Below are positions 9,852 to 19,936 of a stretch of DNA of 37,343 nucleotides, one piece after another. A model generated the notes under the pieces. It made no database searches. It worked only from the letters and a program-made list of their open reading frames with translations, and was not told the DNA's origin. How positions within the stretch are numbered: the first letter of the stretch is position 1; the number at the start of each line of letters is the position of its first letter. Origin of the DNA: Nemertoderma westbladi (taxonomy: Eukaryota > Xenacoelomorpha > Nemertodermatida > Nemertodermatidae); NCBI GenBank assembly GCA_032718475.1, contig JAUCBJ010007257.1:1-37343 (forward strand), read 5' to 3'. The translations under genes were made by a program, and so were the position numbers.

Positions 9852-12800
9852 ATGTCGGAGGTAACCATAAAGGATGAATTTCGCATTGCTAAATTCAATG
9901 GCGAAAACTACCACGACTGGAAATTCCAAATGGAACTATTGTTGATAGCTAAGGATTTATGGGGTTATGCGGACGGTACCGAGGTTCTGGATCCGGCTGC
10001 CGAGGATGCTAGGCGTACAGCATTTAGGCGAGGCGACAATCGAGCAAGGGCGATTATTTGCCTAAACATGGAAACTGATCAACAGGTTTATGTCCGGAAT
10101 GCTACGACTGCCAAGGAGGCATGGACAAGCCTAAGGGATCATTTCGAAAAGACTACGTTGGCACATGTGGTCATGTATAGGCGTCGATTGTACAATTTAA
10201 TACTGAAGGAAGGCGATTCAGTATTAACGCATGTGAATGAGATTAGAAAACTCTCAGATCATTTACGGGAAATAGGCGATCCCGTACAGGAGCGGGACTT
10301 GATTGTTATTCTGTTGTCTAGTCTTCCACCATTATTCGCGAGTCTGGTAACGTCACTTGAAGGTTCAGACTTGGATACACTGACCTGGGGATCAGTTCGC
10401 GATCGGTGTCTGCATGAGGAAGAGAAAAGTAAACAGTTTATTAATCGAGATAAACTGACTGAAAATGCCTTCACAGCATCTGCTGGTGGAAGTTCGACAA
10501 AGAAAAGTCCAATGTTTAAAAGCTCCAGTAGCAGTAGCCACAATAAAAAATCTGGAGGTGGGGATAAACCTGGTAAATGCTATAATTGCGGTAATAAGGG
10601 GCACTGGAAACGTGACTGCTATAAGCCAACAAAATTTGGTCAAAAGGGTAAACAGTCAAGTTTGGGACAAAATGAACATGCCGAGGTTGCAGAGGAAAAT
10701 GGTATGGAGTGCGGCATTGCTCTGATTACCTCAATGACAGGAACTGCAGATTGGTGTATAGATTCCGGAGCATCACAGCATATGACATTTGATAAATCGA
10801 AATATAATTCATTCAAGGAGTTGGAGCCACCACGTCCAATTCTGCTGGGCGATAATCGGGTTGTTAATGCTGTTGGAACAGGAAATATACACATAGAGGT
10901 CGCTGTTGAGGGTAAATTGCGCTCTATTACTTTAAAAGATGTGTTGTACCTACCTGAGCTTAGGAGAAACTTATTTTCTGTACGTGCTGCTAATAAAGCT
11001 GCTAAAGGTGTGGAAGTCATATTCACCAATGACGAATGTATAGTGATGGTAAATGGCTGTAAAGAAATCATTGGAAAACTCAATGGTAAACTCTACCAAT
11101 TCCATGAGAATGATTATTTGAATATCGCAGTTGAGAAAGTTGATATAAATTTGTGGCACCAGCGATATGGACATTTAAATTATGATAGTTTAAAACAACT
11201 AATAAATAAGAACATGATTTCCGGAATGAAGATGGCTGGAGAAAATGATAAGCTATGCGAGTCTTGTATAATTGGGAAACACCATCGATTACCATTTCCT
11301 ACCAAGGAAGCTGAATCCAAGGAACGTGAAATACTGGAGCTAGTGCATAGTGACGTATGTGGACCATTGCCGACTGAATCCATAGGGGGGTCTCGATATT
11401 TTGTCACATTTACCGATGACCGATCTCGATACATAATGGAATTCTGTATACGAAATAAGAGCAGTGTATTTGAGAAGTTCAAAGAATATGTAGCTACTGC
11501 TGAAAATGCTACAGGAAAAAGGGTAAAAATTCTCAGAAGTGACAATGGTGGGGAATACACATCAAATGAATTCAATAATTATTGTTCGGAACGAGGTATT
11601 CAACGAGAATTCAGTGTACCACATACTCCACAGCAGAATGGGATAGCTGAAAGGCTAAATCGAACACTAATGGAAAGTGTAAGATCAATGCTCCATAACT
11701 CTTCATTGCCTAAGTGTTTCTGGGCGGAAGCCATCAGTACGGCTGTATACTTAAGGAATCGGAGTCCAACGTCAGTTATTAGAGGAAAGACTCCATATGA
11801 AGTTTGGCATGACCACAAACCAGACGTAAGTAATCTGCGAGTATTTGGTTGTGATGCTTACATTCATATCCCTGATAAGACAAGGAAGAAATTGGATGCA
11901 AAATCCATTCGGTGCAGATTCGTTGGTTACTGCAACGAACATAAAGGTTACAAATTCTTCTGTCCAGAATCTAAGAAGATGTTGGTTAGTAGAGACGTAA
12001 AGTTTATTGAGAATAACTTTGCGAAAACTGCAAAGGAGGTGTACGATGAATTAGGTGATAGTCATGTATTCAGTATCCCACAGAATACTGAAACTAGAGA
12101 TCCAGTGGGAGCCCAGCATCTGTATGGTGATGATGGCCATAATGTAGTGGCTGGAGGGGCCCCAATAGAGATTAATAGATATCCGCGCCGTGAACATAGA
12201 GAGCCGGAATCGGATCCAGGGGTCATTCGGGGAAACTGGTGGGAAACACGTGATTGGCGACACGACCTAATACCTCAAGCTTCAGACAATGCAGAATTTG
12301 CCATGATAATCGAGTCGGACGAGCCACGAACCTACGATGAGGCTTCACAGGGTCCATATAATAAACAATGGAAGGAAGCAATGGACAATGAAATAAACTC
12401 ACTGACTGAAAATAATACATGGAATTTGGTAGAACTACCAAATGACAAGAATCTCGTAGGGAGCAAATGGACCTACAAGATTAAACGGGATAGCAAAGGG
12501 AATGTCAGTAGATTCAAGGCACGATTGGTAGCTCAGGGCTACTCACAGAAACAAGGAATTGATTTTAAAGAAGTATTTGCCCCTGTTGCACGCTACAGTT
12601 CAATTCGACTTCTATTAGCTATTACGAATGAACTTAACCTGGATGTGCACCAGTTAGATGTCAAGACGGCTTTTTTAAATGGGGTGATTGATTCAAATAT
12701 ATACATGAAGCAACCACAGGGATACATAGATAAGGAATACCCTAACTCTGTTTGTAAACTAAATAGAAGTATATATGGGTTGAAACAATCAGCACGTCTC

Positions 12801-13877
12801 TGGAATAGGAGACTTGATAAAGTCCTTAAAGGAGAGGGTTACAGACAATCGGGGGCTGATAACTGTATTTATGTTAAGAAAGTAGATAACAGATTCATCC
12901 TATTGTCAGTATACGTGGATGACTTGATTATTGCATCAAATTGCATCGATCTACTCAATGAAGAGAAAACACTATTGATGTCAAAGTTTCAGATGACTGA
13001 TCAAGGTGAGATAGAATATATACTAGGAATGGTTATCACAAGGAATCGTCAATCGAAGGAAACGTCAATTTCTCAGAGTCAATACCTGAAAGACATCTTG
13101 TACCGCTTTGGGATGGACTGTTGTAATCCAGTGTCAACTCCTATGGAAGTTAATGGGAAGTTTGATAAACTCGCAGATGATGATGAGGGTATCGATACTG
13201 CACTGTACCAAGCAGTTATTGGAAGCTTGCTATATGCCGCGATTGGAACTAGACCAGATATTGCTCAGGCTGTGGGTGTTTTATCTCATTTTGTATCTAA
13301 ACCTGGAGCGACACACTGGGCAGGCATCAAGCGTTTACTACGATACATAAAGGGGACAGTGGATTACGGAATCAAATTCGTTGGAAACGACAATGGACTA
13401 TTGGTCGGATATTGTGATTCTGACTGGGCTGGGGACGAGTCAAATCGCAAATCCACATCTGGTTATGTGTTTACATTCAATGGAGGGGCCATAAGTTGGC
13501 AAAGTAAACAACAACCTGTTGTTGCGTTATCAACCACTGAGGCTGAATACATTGCTCTAACTTCAGCATGCCAAGAATACATCTGGTTGAGCAGATTGCT
13601 GGTTGATATTGGGATGGCTCATCTCAATAGCGGAACTATATATGAGGATAACCAGGGGGCGATTGCGTTGGCGAAGAATCCAATTCAACATCGTCGAACG
13701 AAGCACATAGATATCCGCTACCACTTCATCAGGGAGAAGATCGAGAATGGTGAAGTGGATATTAAATACTGCCCAACTCAAAACATGATGGCTGATATTC
13801 TCACAAAGGGACTAGCACGGGAGAAATTCTTAGGATTACGCCATAAACTGGGTGTAATGAACCAAATAGTTCCCTAA
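9852..13877 (+). CDS. Copia gag-pol polyprotein, 1341 aa
   Basis: A single uninterrupted ORF encoding the whole retrotransposition machinery. The ATG at 9852 is preferred; the frame is open a few codons further upstream. Residues from this Met: an N-terminal gag domain with FNGENYHDWKFQME; a CCHC zinc knuckle CYNCGNKGHWKRDC at about 243-256; a protease with active-site DSG at 304; an integrase zinc finger H436/H441/C469/C472; catalytic D501, D564 and E600 (D,D-35-E); a reverse transcriptase with YVDD at 1021-1024; and RNase H beginning at D1189 with TTEAEY and DNQGA motifs. Gag and pol are fused with no frameshift or stop between them. Length and domain order are normal for copia. Every catalytic residue I can place is present, so the protein looks functional. 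Confidence 0.97.
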   Translation: MSEVTIKDEFRIAKFNGENYHDWKFQMELLLIAKDLWGYADGTEVLDPAAEDARRTAFRRGDNRARAIICLNMETDQQVYVRNATTAKEAWTSLRDHFEKTTLAHVVMYRRRLYNLILKEGDSVLTHVNEIRKLSDHLREIGDPVQERDLIVILLSSLPPLFASLVTSLEGSDLDTLTWGSVRDRCLHEEEKSKQFINRDKLTENAFTASAGGSSTKKSPMFKSSSSSSHNKKSGGGDKPGKCYNCGNKGHWKRDCYKPTKFGQKGKQSSLGQNEHAEVAEENGMECGIALITSMTGTADWCIDSGASQHMTFDKSKYNSFKELEPPRPILLGDNRVVNAVGTGNIHIEVAVEGKLRSITLKDVLYLPELRRNLFSVRAANKAAKGVEVIFTNDECIVMVNGCKEIIGKLNGKLYQFHENDYLNIAVEKVDINLWHQRYGHLNYDSLKQLINKNMISGMKMAGENDKLCESCIIGKHHRLPFPTKEAESKEREILELVHSDVCGPLPTESIGGSRYFVTFTDDRSRYIMEFCIRNKSSVFEKFKEYVATAENATGKRVKILRSDNGGEYTSNEFNNYCSERGIQREFSVPHTPQQNGIAERLNRTLMESVRSMLHNSSLPKCFWAEAISTAVYLRNRSPTSVIRGKTPYEVWHDHKPDVSNLRVFGCDAYIHIPDKTRKKLDAKSIRCRFVGYCNEHKGYKFFCPESKKMLVSRDVKFIENNFAKTAKEVYDELGDSHVFSIPQNTETRDPVGAQHLYGDDGHNVVAGGAPIEINRYPRREHREPESDPGVIRGNWWETRDWRHDLIPQASDNAEFAMIIESDEPRTYDEASQGPYNKQWKEAMDNEINSLTENNTWNLVELPNDKNLVGSKWTYKIKRDSKGNVSRFKARLVAQGYSQKQGIDFKEVFAPVARYSSIRLLLAITNELNLDVHQLDVKTAFLNGVIDSNIYMKQPQGYIDKEYPNSVCKLNRSIYGLKQSARLWNRRLDKVLKGEGYRQSGADNCIYVKKVDNRFILLSVYVDDLIIASNCIDLLNEEKTLLMSKFQMTDQGEIEYILGMVITRNRQSKETSISQSQYLKDILYRFGMDCCNPVSTPMEVNGKFDKLADDDEGIDTALYQAVIGSLLYAAIGTRPDIAQAVGVLSHFVSKPGATHWAGIKRLLRYIKGTVDYGIKFVGNDNGLLVGYCDSDWAGDESNRKSTSGYVFTFNGGAISWQSKQQPVVALSTTEAEYIALTSACQEYIWLSRLLVDIGMAHLNSGTIYEDNQGAIALAKNPIQHRRTKHIDIRYHFIREKIENGEVDIKYCPTQNMMADILTKGLAREKFLGLRHKLGVMNQIVP

Positions 13878-13896
13878 CTCACGAGATAATTGAATC

Positions 13897-13905
13897 GAGT
13901 GGGAG
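13897..13905 (+). promoter_or_regulatory. Polypurine tract
   Basis: GAGTGGGAG immediately upstream of the 3' LTR, in the expected place for plus-strand DNA priming. It is short and contains one T. Confidence 0.7.
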
Positions 13906-14159
13906 TGTTGAAAGTGTACGATTAAATAATGTACTCTAAGGTGGGCGGGAAATTCAAAACTGTCCTTTTGACTATGATCTATATATGACTGGATTATACC
14001 GTACCGGTCCGGTTTTGTTCTATAAGTTTTGTACTTTGTCTGCAGTACCTTCCATGTAATGGTTCTGCATTATGTACAATATACTGTAACCCTACAATAA
14101 ACTGCTGGTGTATGTAATCCCAATATTTCCCTATTTGTTCTACCGGATAAAATTCAACA
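13906..14159 (+). repeat. 3' LTR of the copia element
   Basis: 254 bp, the same length as the 5' LTR and, read side by side, with no difference that I can find. Identity of the two LTRs implies very little time since insertion. Confidence 0.96.
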
Positions 14160-14164
14160 GTTAT
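14160..14164. repeat. Target-site duplication, right copy
   Basis: GTTAT, identical to 9477-9481. Removing 9482-14164 restores a continuous empty intron site. Confidence 0.9.
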
Positions 14165-14208
14165 TTTAATCTATCTGGTCTGGAACTAGACCAGCATTGC
14201 TGACTCAC

Positions 14209-14426
14209 CAGTCTGGAGTGGTCCTCTTGCTGCTTCTGTAGCGCCTCTAGTGACAGTCCCAACTCACTGCACCCCTCCAATAGGAGCTGAGTTCGCAATA
14301 ATTGTCGTGACGAGTCGTCCGTTAATTGGTTGAACCGATGTGAATCTCTTAGCAACGCCTCTAACAGATGTGATCGTCTATTTAAACTCTTCACTGTATC
14401 TTCATACTGATTCACTAATTGCTCCA
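14209..14426 (-). CDS. DMD: Dystrophin exon (human exon 53 equivalent)
   Basis: A 218-nt exon. The acceptor is GGAATTTTTAG ending at 14427 and the donor is CTG/GTGAGT with GT at 14208-14207. It starts with two bases that complete a codon with the previous exon and ends in phase 0, as human exon 53 does (212 nt as I recall). The peptide has EQLVNQYEDTVKSLNRRS near its start, matching the RIERIQNQWDEVQEHLQNRR region at the end of dystrophin repeat 20. The central Trp is replaced by Tyr. The following part of repeat 21 is diverged. The copia insertion lies 44 bp downstream of its donor without touching it. Confidence 0.87.
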
Positions 14427-14691
14427 CTAAAAATTCCCAACAAATAATAAAAAACTAAATACATTATTACCGTAATAAGAATACTGAATGTGAACTGAAT
14501 ATAAACGTGTTGTTCTATGTCTATTAACTCTAAACGAAATTAAATTATAATATAAAAATCATTAATGTGTTGTGATTGTGACCGTTTAATAGCCTATAGT
14601 ACTGTGCAGTGCATCCACTACACGGCAAAGTTAACAATTTGCTTATAGTTTTGGTTAGATTTAGCACCTTATGTTGTGTTACTCTTTATAT

Positions 14692-14985
14692 GGGGTAAAC
14701 CGCCCATGTGAAGAATACCAGGATTTCACTTTTCGATCGACTTTTTATTGGAATTTTATATATGAAGATTTTTTATTTTTTTTAATTTATCTTTATTAAG
14801 TGTTTTATAGCGCTTATTTCTGTCTTATAACCTGTACATATACTAATTCGTTTATTGTTTTGGTTAGATTCTGCCCTTTTGTAACCTGTGGTTTTGGTGA
14901 AAACCTGGTATTCTTCACATGGGGGTAACTGCAAAGTGAAATATAACGGCAGAAAGTCTGGTATTATTCACATGGGCCGGGTAAA
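14692..14985. mobile_element. Short inverted-repeat element, possible MITE
   Basis: A perfect 20-bp inverted repeat (CCCATGTGAAGAATACCAGG at 14703-14722 and its complement at 14904-14923) lies inside a weaker outer pair. GTAAACCGCCCATGTGAAG on the left opposes CACATGGGCCGGGTAAAC on the right, and a third related copy lies at about 14957-14976. The total is about 290 bp and AT-rich inside, with no ORF of note. It resembles a degenerate terminal-inverted-repeat element. A clear target duplication was not found. Confidence 0.5.
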
Positions 14986-16069
14986 CTATAAAATTAATAA
15001 ATACAGTATATACCGATATATTTTCTTGATATCAGAAAGAATTATATTTTTTAATATAATTATTTTATATTCCTTTTAATATATTTTATAATTGGTAGAA
15101 AACATTTTGTTCCCGCCCAGGAACCGAATAGGAAAAATTAAGTGTATCTGTATCTCTTATATGAATATGAAATGTATCCGAACACGCTAGTCGAAAAGGA
15201 AATACAATGCGAAAGTAAATAAATACAAGCTGAGTAAAAAAATAAGCAAATCGAATAATTGTAAAAAAAGGTTACCATATGGAATTTTGTAGAAGCGAAT
15301 TATTCTAAATACAAAACACATTTTGCTACAGAGCGATTGTGAATATGACAAGAGTGTTATGGGTAGATGGAGAGTGAAGCTAAAACAACCTGATTGAAAT
15401 TAATCATTATTGACAGACTAAGCTGGCAGCAGGTGGTAGTGCGTGTACCACCAATAACACTATAGTTAGTTTAATACAAATTTATGATATGCAATGTGAT
15501 TTGCCTTATAACAAACCACACCGTACTCAAAATCAATTAACTATTGAATAAGACGAGTAATGTGTAACAGACATAGGGACTGGTGGGTCTGACTTCTGTA
15601 AATATAGACTTTGGTAACAGCCAGGCCTAGAAGAGTTAATGTTATTATATAAATATTGCTCTATTATTTATGATTCTGACAGCGGACGTCTAGGGCTCCT
15701 ATAATATTAGAAATGAGATAGACAACATAAATAGCTGGAACACGTGTCCTATAATATACCAAAACCCAATCCATTTACAACTACTCAATACATAGTAATC
15801 TACAAAAACATTTTGATTCAACATAATGTCTAATGATGATTACAAGCAGATTAAATCGAAATTATAAACCTACAGTTTTACAATGCAGTACTGCCACTAC
15901 TGCCAGGAACAACAACTGGTTGTACCTTCCCATCTTGCAGAAATAATGTAACGAAAACGAAACAAGTAAGTGAGAATTGTATGTTTGTCGACAATGTACT
16001 GTTTTATATATAGATTGATAGATAAATAGGTTGTGGAGAATTCTTTTACGAAGGCGGAACGCAGCAGGT
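14986..16069. other. Intronic DNA without recognised genes
   Basis: AT-rich sequence in the intron between the exon-52 and exon-53 equivalents. No exon-like minus-strand frame with splice sites, no tRNA-like fold and no tandem repeat is seen. Confidence 0.4.
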
Positions 16070-16203
16070 GGGTTGGAAGGACCGGAACAACCAACTATCA
16101 GGTATTCTCTGTGATCCTAACAAACTTTATAGGAATGGGTTGGAAGGACCGGAACAACCAACTATCAGGTATTCTCTGTGATCCTAACAAACTTTATAGG
16201 AAT
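16070..16203. repeat. Perfect tandem duplication of 67 bp
   Basis: Two adjacent copies begin GGGTTGGAAGGACCGGAACA at 16070 and 16137 and end CTTTATAGGAAT. By eye they are identical, so the duplication is recent. It lies in the same dystrophin intron as the preceding element. Confidence 0.93.
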
Positions 16204-16613
16204 GGTTACTATGTTAATGCTATGATGATGATATAAGTTAAGGTAACCAATGATTAATTAGACAAGGTAATTAACTAAGAAGCATGCTGGTGGTACATAG
16301 TACAGTATACTAAAACAATGAACTTGATGAGGGATGGAAATTCGTAATTAATATAGTAAAATTCCCCCATCAATCAAAGTTGGTTACTTTACAAATTATA
16401 TTTACTCTTATTGAATTATTTTCGTAGCGTGCCGTGTCTTTCCCAATTGAAGGGAATGTTTGCTATTCTTATTCTACTAATATTGTGCCACTTCGTGACA
16501 ATGAAATTGAGCGGAATACTTGGTGACATACTCTGAGACATTGTCATAGAATTGTATTGATTACAGTATGACCATTTTGACAATCTCGGAGCTGAATATA
16601 ATAAATAACTAAC

Positions 16614-16731
16614 TTTTAGCGTGTATGAGGCATCTTGCGTCTCCATCAGGAACATCCTCCAGTAGACCTTGAGCTGTTCCTTTAACCTCTTCTACCTTAC
16701 GTTGCTTATCTTCCACTTCCTCTATCATATT
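16614..16731 (-). CDS. DMD: Dystrophin exon (human exon 52 equivalent), 118 nt
   Basis: The acceptor is CTTATTAG ending at 16732 and the donor is AAAA/GTTAGT with GT at 16613-16612. It starts in phase 0 and ends in phase 1. Both phases and the exact length of 118 nt agree with human DMD exon 52. The peptide begins NMIEEVEDKQRKVEEVKGTA and continues the helix after the KQK that ends the previous exon. This corresponds to the dystrophin segment KQK-ATMQDLEQRRPQLEELI. The final codon is split with the exon at 14209-14426, giving an ATG Met across the junction. Confidence 0.9.
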
Positions 16732-16908
16732 CTAATAAGAAGGAGACCAATGACTATGTCGACCAATAAAATTAATCAGAAAAAAATATAAGAAAAAAAA
16801 AGTTATGTCATATAATTTCAGGAATAAAGATGTAACTTTATTCAGCTACAAATTAATTCCCAGGTTCCCTCCCAATCACTACGGATGTGGCTATAGGCAG
16901 ACACTGAC

Positions 16909-17093
16909 CTTCTGCTTCAGAATTTTTTCTTTAATCTCATCCACGTCTCCAATGGTAACAATCTGACTGCGGAGAATGTGTTCTATAACAAGCAGCCAAT
17001 CACGCAACTCAGATACGGATTGGTCAAAGTTAGGCCAATCGGATGGCTGATCCATTGAGCCTTGTATGATTGGAGGTGACTGGGTCCGAACAA
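16909..17093 (-). CDS. DMD: Dystrophin exon (human exon 51 equivalent), hinge 3 end and start of repeat 20
   Basis: A 185-nt exon. The acceptor is TTTCTTTCAG ending at 17094 and the donor is AAG/GTCAGT with GT at 16908-16907. It starts with two completing bases and ends in phase 0, as human exon 51 does (233 nt as I recall). It opens with a Pro/Ser-rich stretch fitting hinge 3. It then reads ELRDWLLVIEHILRSQ and GDVDEIKEKILKQK, which align closely with dystrophin LTDWLSLLDQVIKSQ and GDLEDINEMIIKQK. This is the clearest evidence that the gene is dystrophin/utrophin and not another spectrin-repeat protein. The shorter length is explained by a shorter hinge. Confidence 0.93.
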
Positions 17094-17697
17094 CTGAAAG
17101 AAAATAAATACGTCATATGAGAGATAAAAATAGTAACAAAGACTTTATTAAAATTCCACAAATTGCATTAGCTTTTTTATAAATAAAAAATATAAAATTA
17201 TATATTAATAATATTTTTCATTTCTGACTTAATTAAAATAAGAATATAAATAAATCGAAGGATGTTAGGATTTAGTAGTAACCAGTGGTGTAGTATTGCA
17301 GTGTTCAACTGTTTATCTTGTAGCCAAGTTACAAGATGTAAGAAAATAATTATTAATAATTAGAACTTGAAGGAATGTTTAATTACGGTGATTGACTCCC
17401 ATCGGGGCAAATTGCCATGAACGTAAAGTTTATAGCCTAACAACAGAGATCAGATATTAAAGTTTTATAACAAAGTTAGTAAAAGCGGTTTGATAAATCA
17501 CGACACTAATTTAAAGATATTTAATAATAATTTTTTAAAGGATATTAAATTGTACTGTAATATACCCAAATATAGATTGGTTCATATAAAGAAACATTCC
17601 AGTAATGAACTCCTATAATATATAATATCAGTACGAATTTCCTAGTCGTGGAGTTACATTGCTGGTCGTTTAGTATCTTCTCGATAGCCTTGTAACC
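17094..17697. other. Intron segment and presumptive SPATA1 5' flank
   Basis: AT-rich sequence between the exon-51 acceptor (minus strand) and the SPATA1 start (plus strand). It must hold the SPATA1 promoter if that gene is expressed. I see no convincing TATA box or named factor site. Confidence 0.35.
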
Positions 17698-19695
17698 ATG
17701 GAAACTAAACGACCAGACTCCGAGCAGTTGGTGGACGTGCACATCTACGTCCTGCCGCACAACCACTGGTCAGACCAGTACCACACCGCCTACAACGACG
17801 CAATGAACTTCACGGTATCAGCGGGGTTTCTTCGAGTTCATCCGGAACTCCGTCTGAACGAACTGCGAACCGAAATCCTAGACCAAACTGACGAAGAGGT
17901 CATCCCGCCGGAGTATATCTTCCTTAAAAGCGTCGGTCGCACCATGGCAACAGTTAAAAACAAACAGGAAACTAAAGTGAAAGTAAAACATTTTTTACCG
18001 CCGCATAATTTTGCTCCGGAAATAATCGTACTAGCAAAATCGGGCGGAGCGGATAGTTCTCGAACAGTTGGGTCATTTAAGGAACATATCCGTTTTAAGG
18101 AGGAGGAAGGAGACATAACCCTGGAGGAGGAGACCCCGGATATACCGTCAGTTCCCGTGGAGGAACATCGTCACGACCACCTGGAGATCGACGGGGTCAA
18201 GGTGACTCACGCGATCAGTCGAGGTCCGACCCAGATGGAGCCCCCGACCCCGTATAAACCGCCGCTGTCCGCAACCCCTCCTGTGTCCCCGGACAACGCC
18301 GGGTTCTTACCGGTAGGCGACCTGCCGCCGAGGACGGCAGAACCGAGAAGGATCGAACCGAGGGAGTCGGTAAAGGATAACGGAGGGGCAGCCACTGATG
18401 AATTGAGGAAGAAACAACTGGAGATGGAAGATCAGGCGAGGCAAAGACAGATTGACATGGAAGATGAATCGAGAAAGAGACAGCGTGATCTTGAAGAGCA
18501 AGAGAGGGAGCGAGATAAACAGATGTTGGAACAGGAGAGAGAATATCAACAACAGTTGCTGGAAAAGGAGAAAAATCAGGCAGAAGCGGAGAGACGGCGT
18601 GAGGCGGACATGATGAAAAAACAGAAGGAATTGGAGAAGCAACAGTTGGAGAAGGAAAGAGAAATGATGATGCAGGAGTTGGAAATGCAAAAGAAGATGC
18701 AAGATAAAGAGAGAGAGATGGCAGACAAGCAGAAGGAGATGGAGAAAATAGCGGAGGATAAGGAGCGAGAGTGGAAGGAAAAACAGATTGCGATGGAAGA
18801 AGAGAGAATTAAAAAGGAGATGGAGGAATTAGAGAGGTTGAGACAGCAGTTGGAGGAACTTCGAATGCAGATGATGGAAGATAAACAGGATGTTATGCGA
18901 GAGAAGATGGAGCAGGAGCGTCAAGGGGCGCAACTTGAAAGGGAGAAAGCGGAACTGGAGATGAGAATGAAAGCGGAGGAGGCGAGAAGGAAAGCGGAAG
19001 ACGAGGAGAGAGAAAGACGGCGAAAACAGGAAGCGGAAGAGCTTGAGCGAGTTCGCAAGAAGGAAGCGCAGGATCGATTACTGAGGGAGCATACCGAAGT
19101 TCCGACGGAACAGACTGACCGGCCGCCCTCGAGACCCCAAACGTCGCCGGCTAAAATCGACGCACCCCGCCCGTCTACCGCTCAAATGAAAGTCGATTTA
19201 GCCAATAAACTAGAGGATCTAAAACGGGCTCGGGATGAAAGACTCGAGATTCAACACATTCGGGAACAATTGCTTCACAAAGCCAAGACTATTCAGGCCA
19301 AGGTGACTCATAAACGACAGAAAGCCAAGGAGGAGTGGAAGAAACGCTACTACGAGGAGAAGAAGAAGACTGCCCCGCTGGAAGAGCATCTGGTGCGGTT
19401 GAGAAACGAGTTGGGCGCGTTGCAGAGAAAACAGATACAAAGGCTGGAGAAGGAGAGAGATACCAGCGCCACAGAGGAGGGTGCTGTACTAGCCGATAAC
19501 AAACTCCACACAATGAAACTCGATAACCAGGTGAACGACGTGCGACAGAGAGTCGAGGAGTCCAAAATGAAGTTGATGTGCGAAATGAAACTGAGGTACC
19601 AGGCGGAAAGCGAGATGAAAGTGTTACGAGCCGAACTGACACAAAAGAAAATGCAAGCTCAAATAGATAGATCAAAAACTGGTAAACTATACTAA
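17698..19695 (+). CDS. SPATA1: SPATA1 homologue (spermatogenesis-associated protein 1), 665 aa, intronless
   Basis: The start is ATG in the favourable context ACCATGG. Residues about 8-112 match the conserved SPATA1 N-terminus: LVDVHIYVLP, SAGFLRVHPEL, IFLKSVG and VKNKQETKVKVK. A Pro-rich, probably disordered linker spans about 160-225. A long Glu/Lys/Arg/Gln/Met-rich stretch (about 235-460) is predicted coiled coil. A short Pro-rich break is followed by the C-terminal SPATA1 domain (about 494-660), with IREQLLHKAKTIQAK and EEWKKRYYEEKKK. SPATA1 is a sperm/testis-associated protein whose molecular role is poorly defined. The gene is complete in one exon, whereas the vertebrate gene has several. 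It lies antisense within a dystrophin intron, and its base composition is richer in G and C than its flanks. A retrogene origin or lineage-specific intron loss are both possible. Confidence 0.92.
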   Translation: METKRPDSEQLVDVHIYVLPHNHWSDQYHTAYNDAMNFTVSAGFLRVHPELRLNELRTEILDQTDEEVIPPEYIFLKSVGRTMATVKNKQETKVKVKHFLPPHNFAPEIIVLAKSGGADSSRTVGSFKEHIRFKEEEGDITLEEETPDIPSVPVEEHRHDHLEIDGVKVTHAISRGPTQMEPPTPYKPPLSATPPVSPDNAGFLPVGDLPPRTAEPRRIEPRESVKDNGGAATDELRKKQLEMEDQARQRQIDMEDESRKRQRDLEEQERERDKQMLEQEREYQQQLLEKEKNQAEAERRREADMMKKQKELEKQQLEKEREMMMQELEMQKKMQDKEREMADKQKEMEKIAEDKEREWKEKQIAMEEERIKKEMEELERLRQQLEELRMQMMEDKQDVMREKMEQERQGAQLEREKAELEMRMKAEEARRKAEDEERERRRKQEAEELERVRKKEAQDRLLREHTEVPTEQTDRPPSRPQTSPAKIDAPRPSTAQMKVDLANKLEDLKRARDERLEIQHIREQLLHKAKTIQAKVTHKRQKAKEEWKKRYYEEKKKTAPLEEHLVRLRNELGALQRKQIQRLEKERDTSATEEGAVLADNKLHTMKLDNQVNDVRQRVEESKMKLMCEMKLRYQAESEMKVLRAELTQKKMQAQIDRSKTGKLY

Positions 19696-19936
19696 AGAAT
19701 GATACGTAGGTTTAAATAATTCTGTCACGTACCCCTAAACTACTCATAAATATGAGGAATTATTGCCAAATGTACACTATATTTCCCACCACGATAGTCT
19801 CGGCCCATAATACGAAGAATTCGTACCGCCGAAATGTTTAGTGTTATTTATTAATTAACCTAATTTCTACACCAAAGTTGCTTTATGTTATCTGATTGTT
19901 AAATTAATTAATTACTCGCTTTGTTGAAGCAGAATG

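Larger units (their letters stand above)
9482..14159 (+). mobile_element. Complete Ty1/copia LTR retrotransposon, 4678 bp
   Basis: Bounded by two 254-bp LTRs that begin TGTTG and end CAACA, and flanked by a GTTAT target duplication. It contains a primer-binding site, a single intact gag-pol ORF and a short purine tract. Order of domains (gag, protease, integrase, reverse transcriptase, RNase H) is the Pseudoviridae order, with integrase before reverse transcriptase. There is no env-like ORF. It is inserted antisense to the dystrophin gene, 44 bp into the intron after the exon-53 equivalent. By eye the LTRs show no difference and the ORF has no lesion, so this copy inserted recently and may be transposition-competent. 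Confidence 0.97.

Noticed and set aside
10259-13781. Minus-strand and alternate-frame ORFs within the copia element
   Set aside because: They are shadows of the intact gag-pol frame with no motifs of their own.
17838-19675. Minus-strand ORFs opposite SPATA1
   Set aside because: They arise from the biased codon use of the coiled-coil coding strand and have no homology I recognise.
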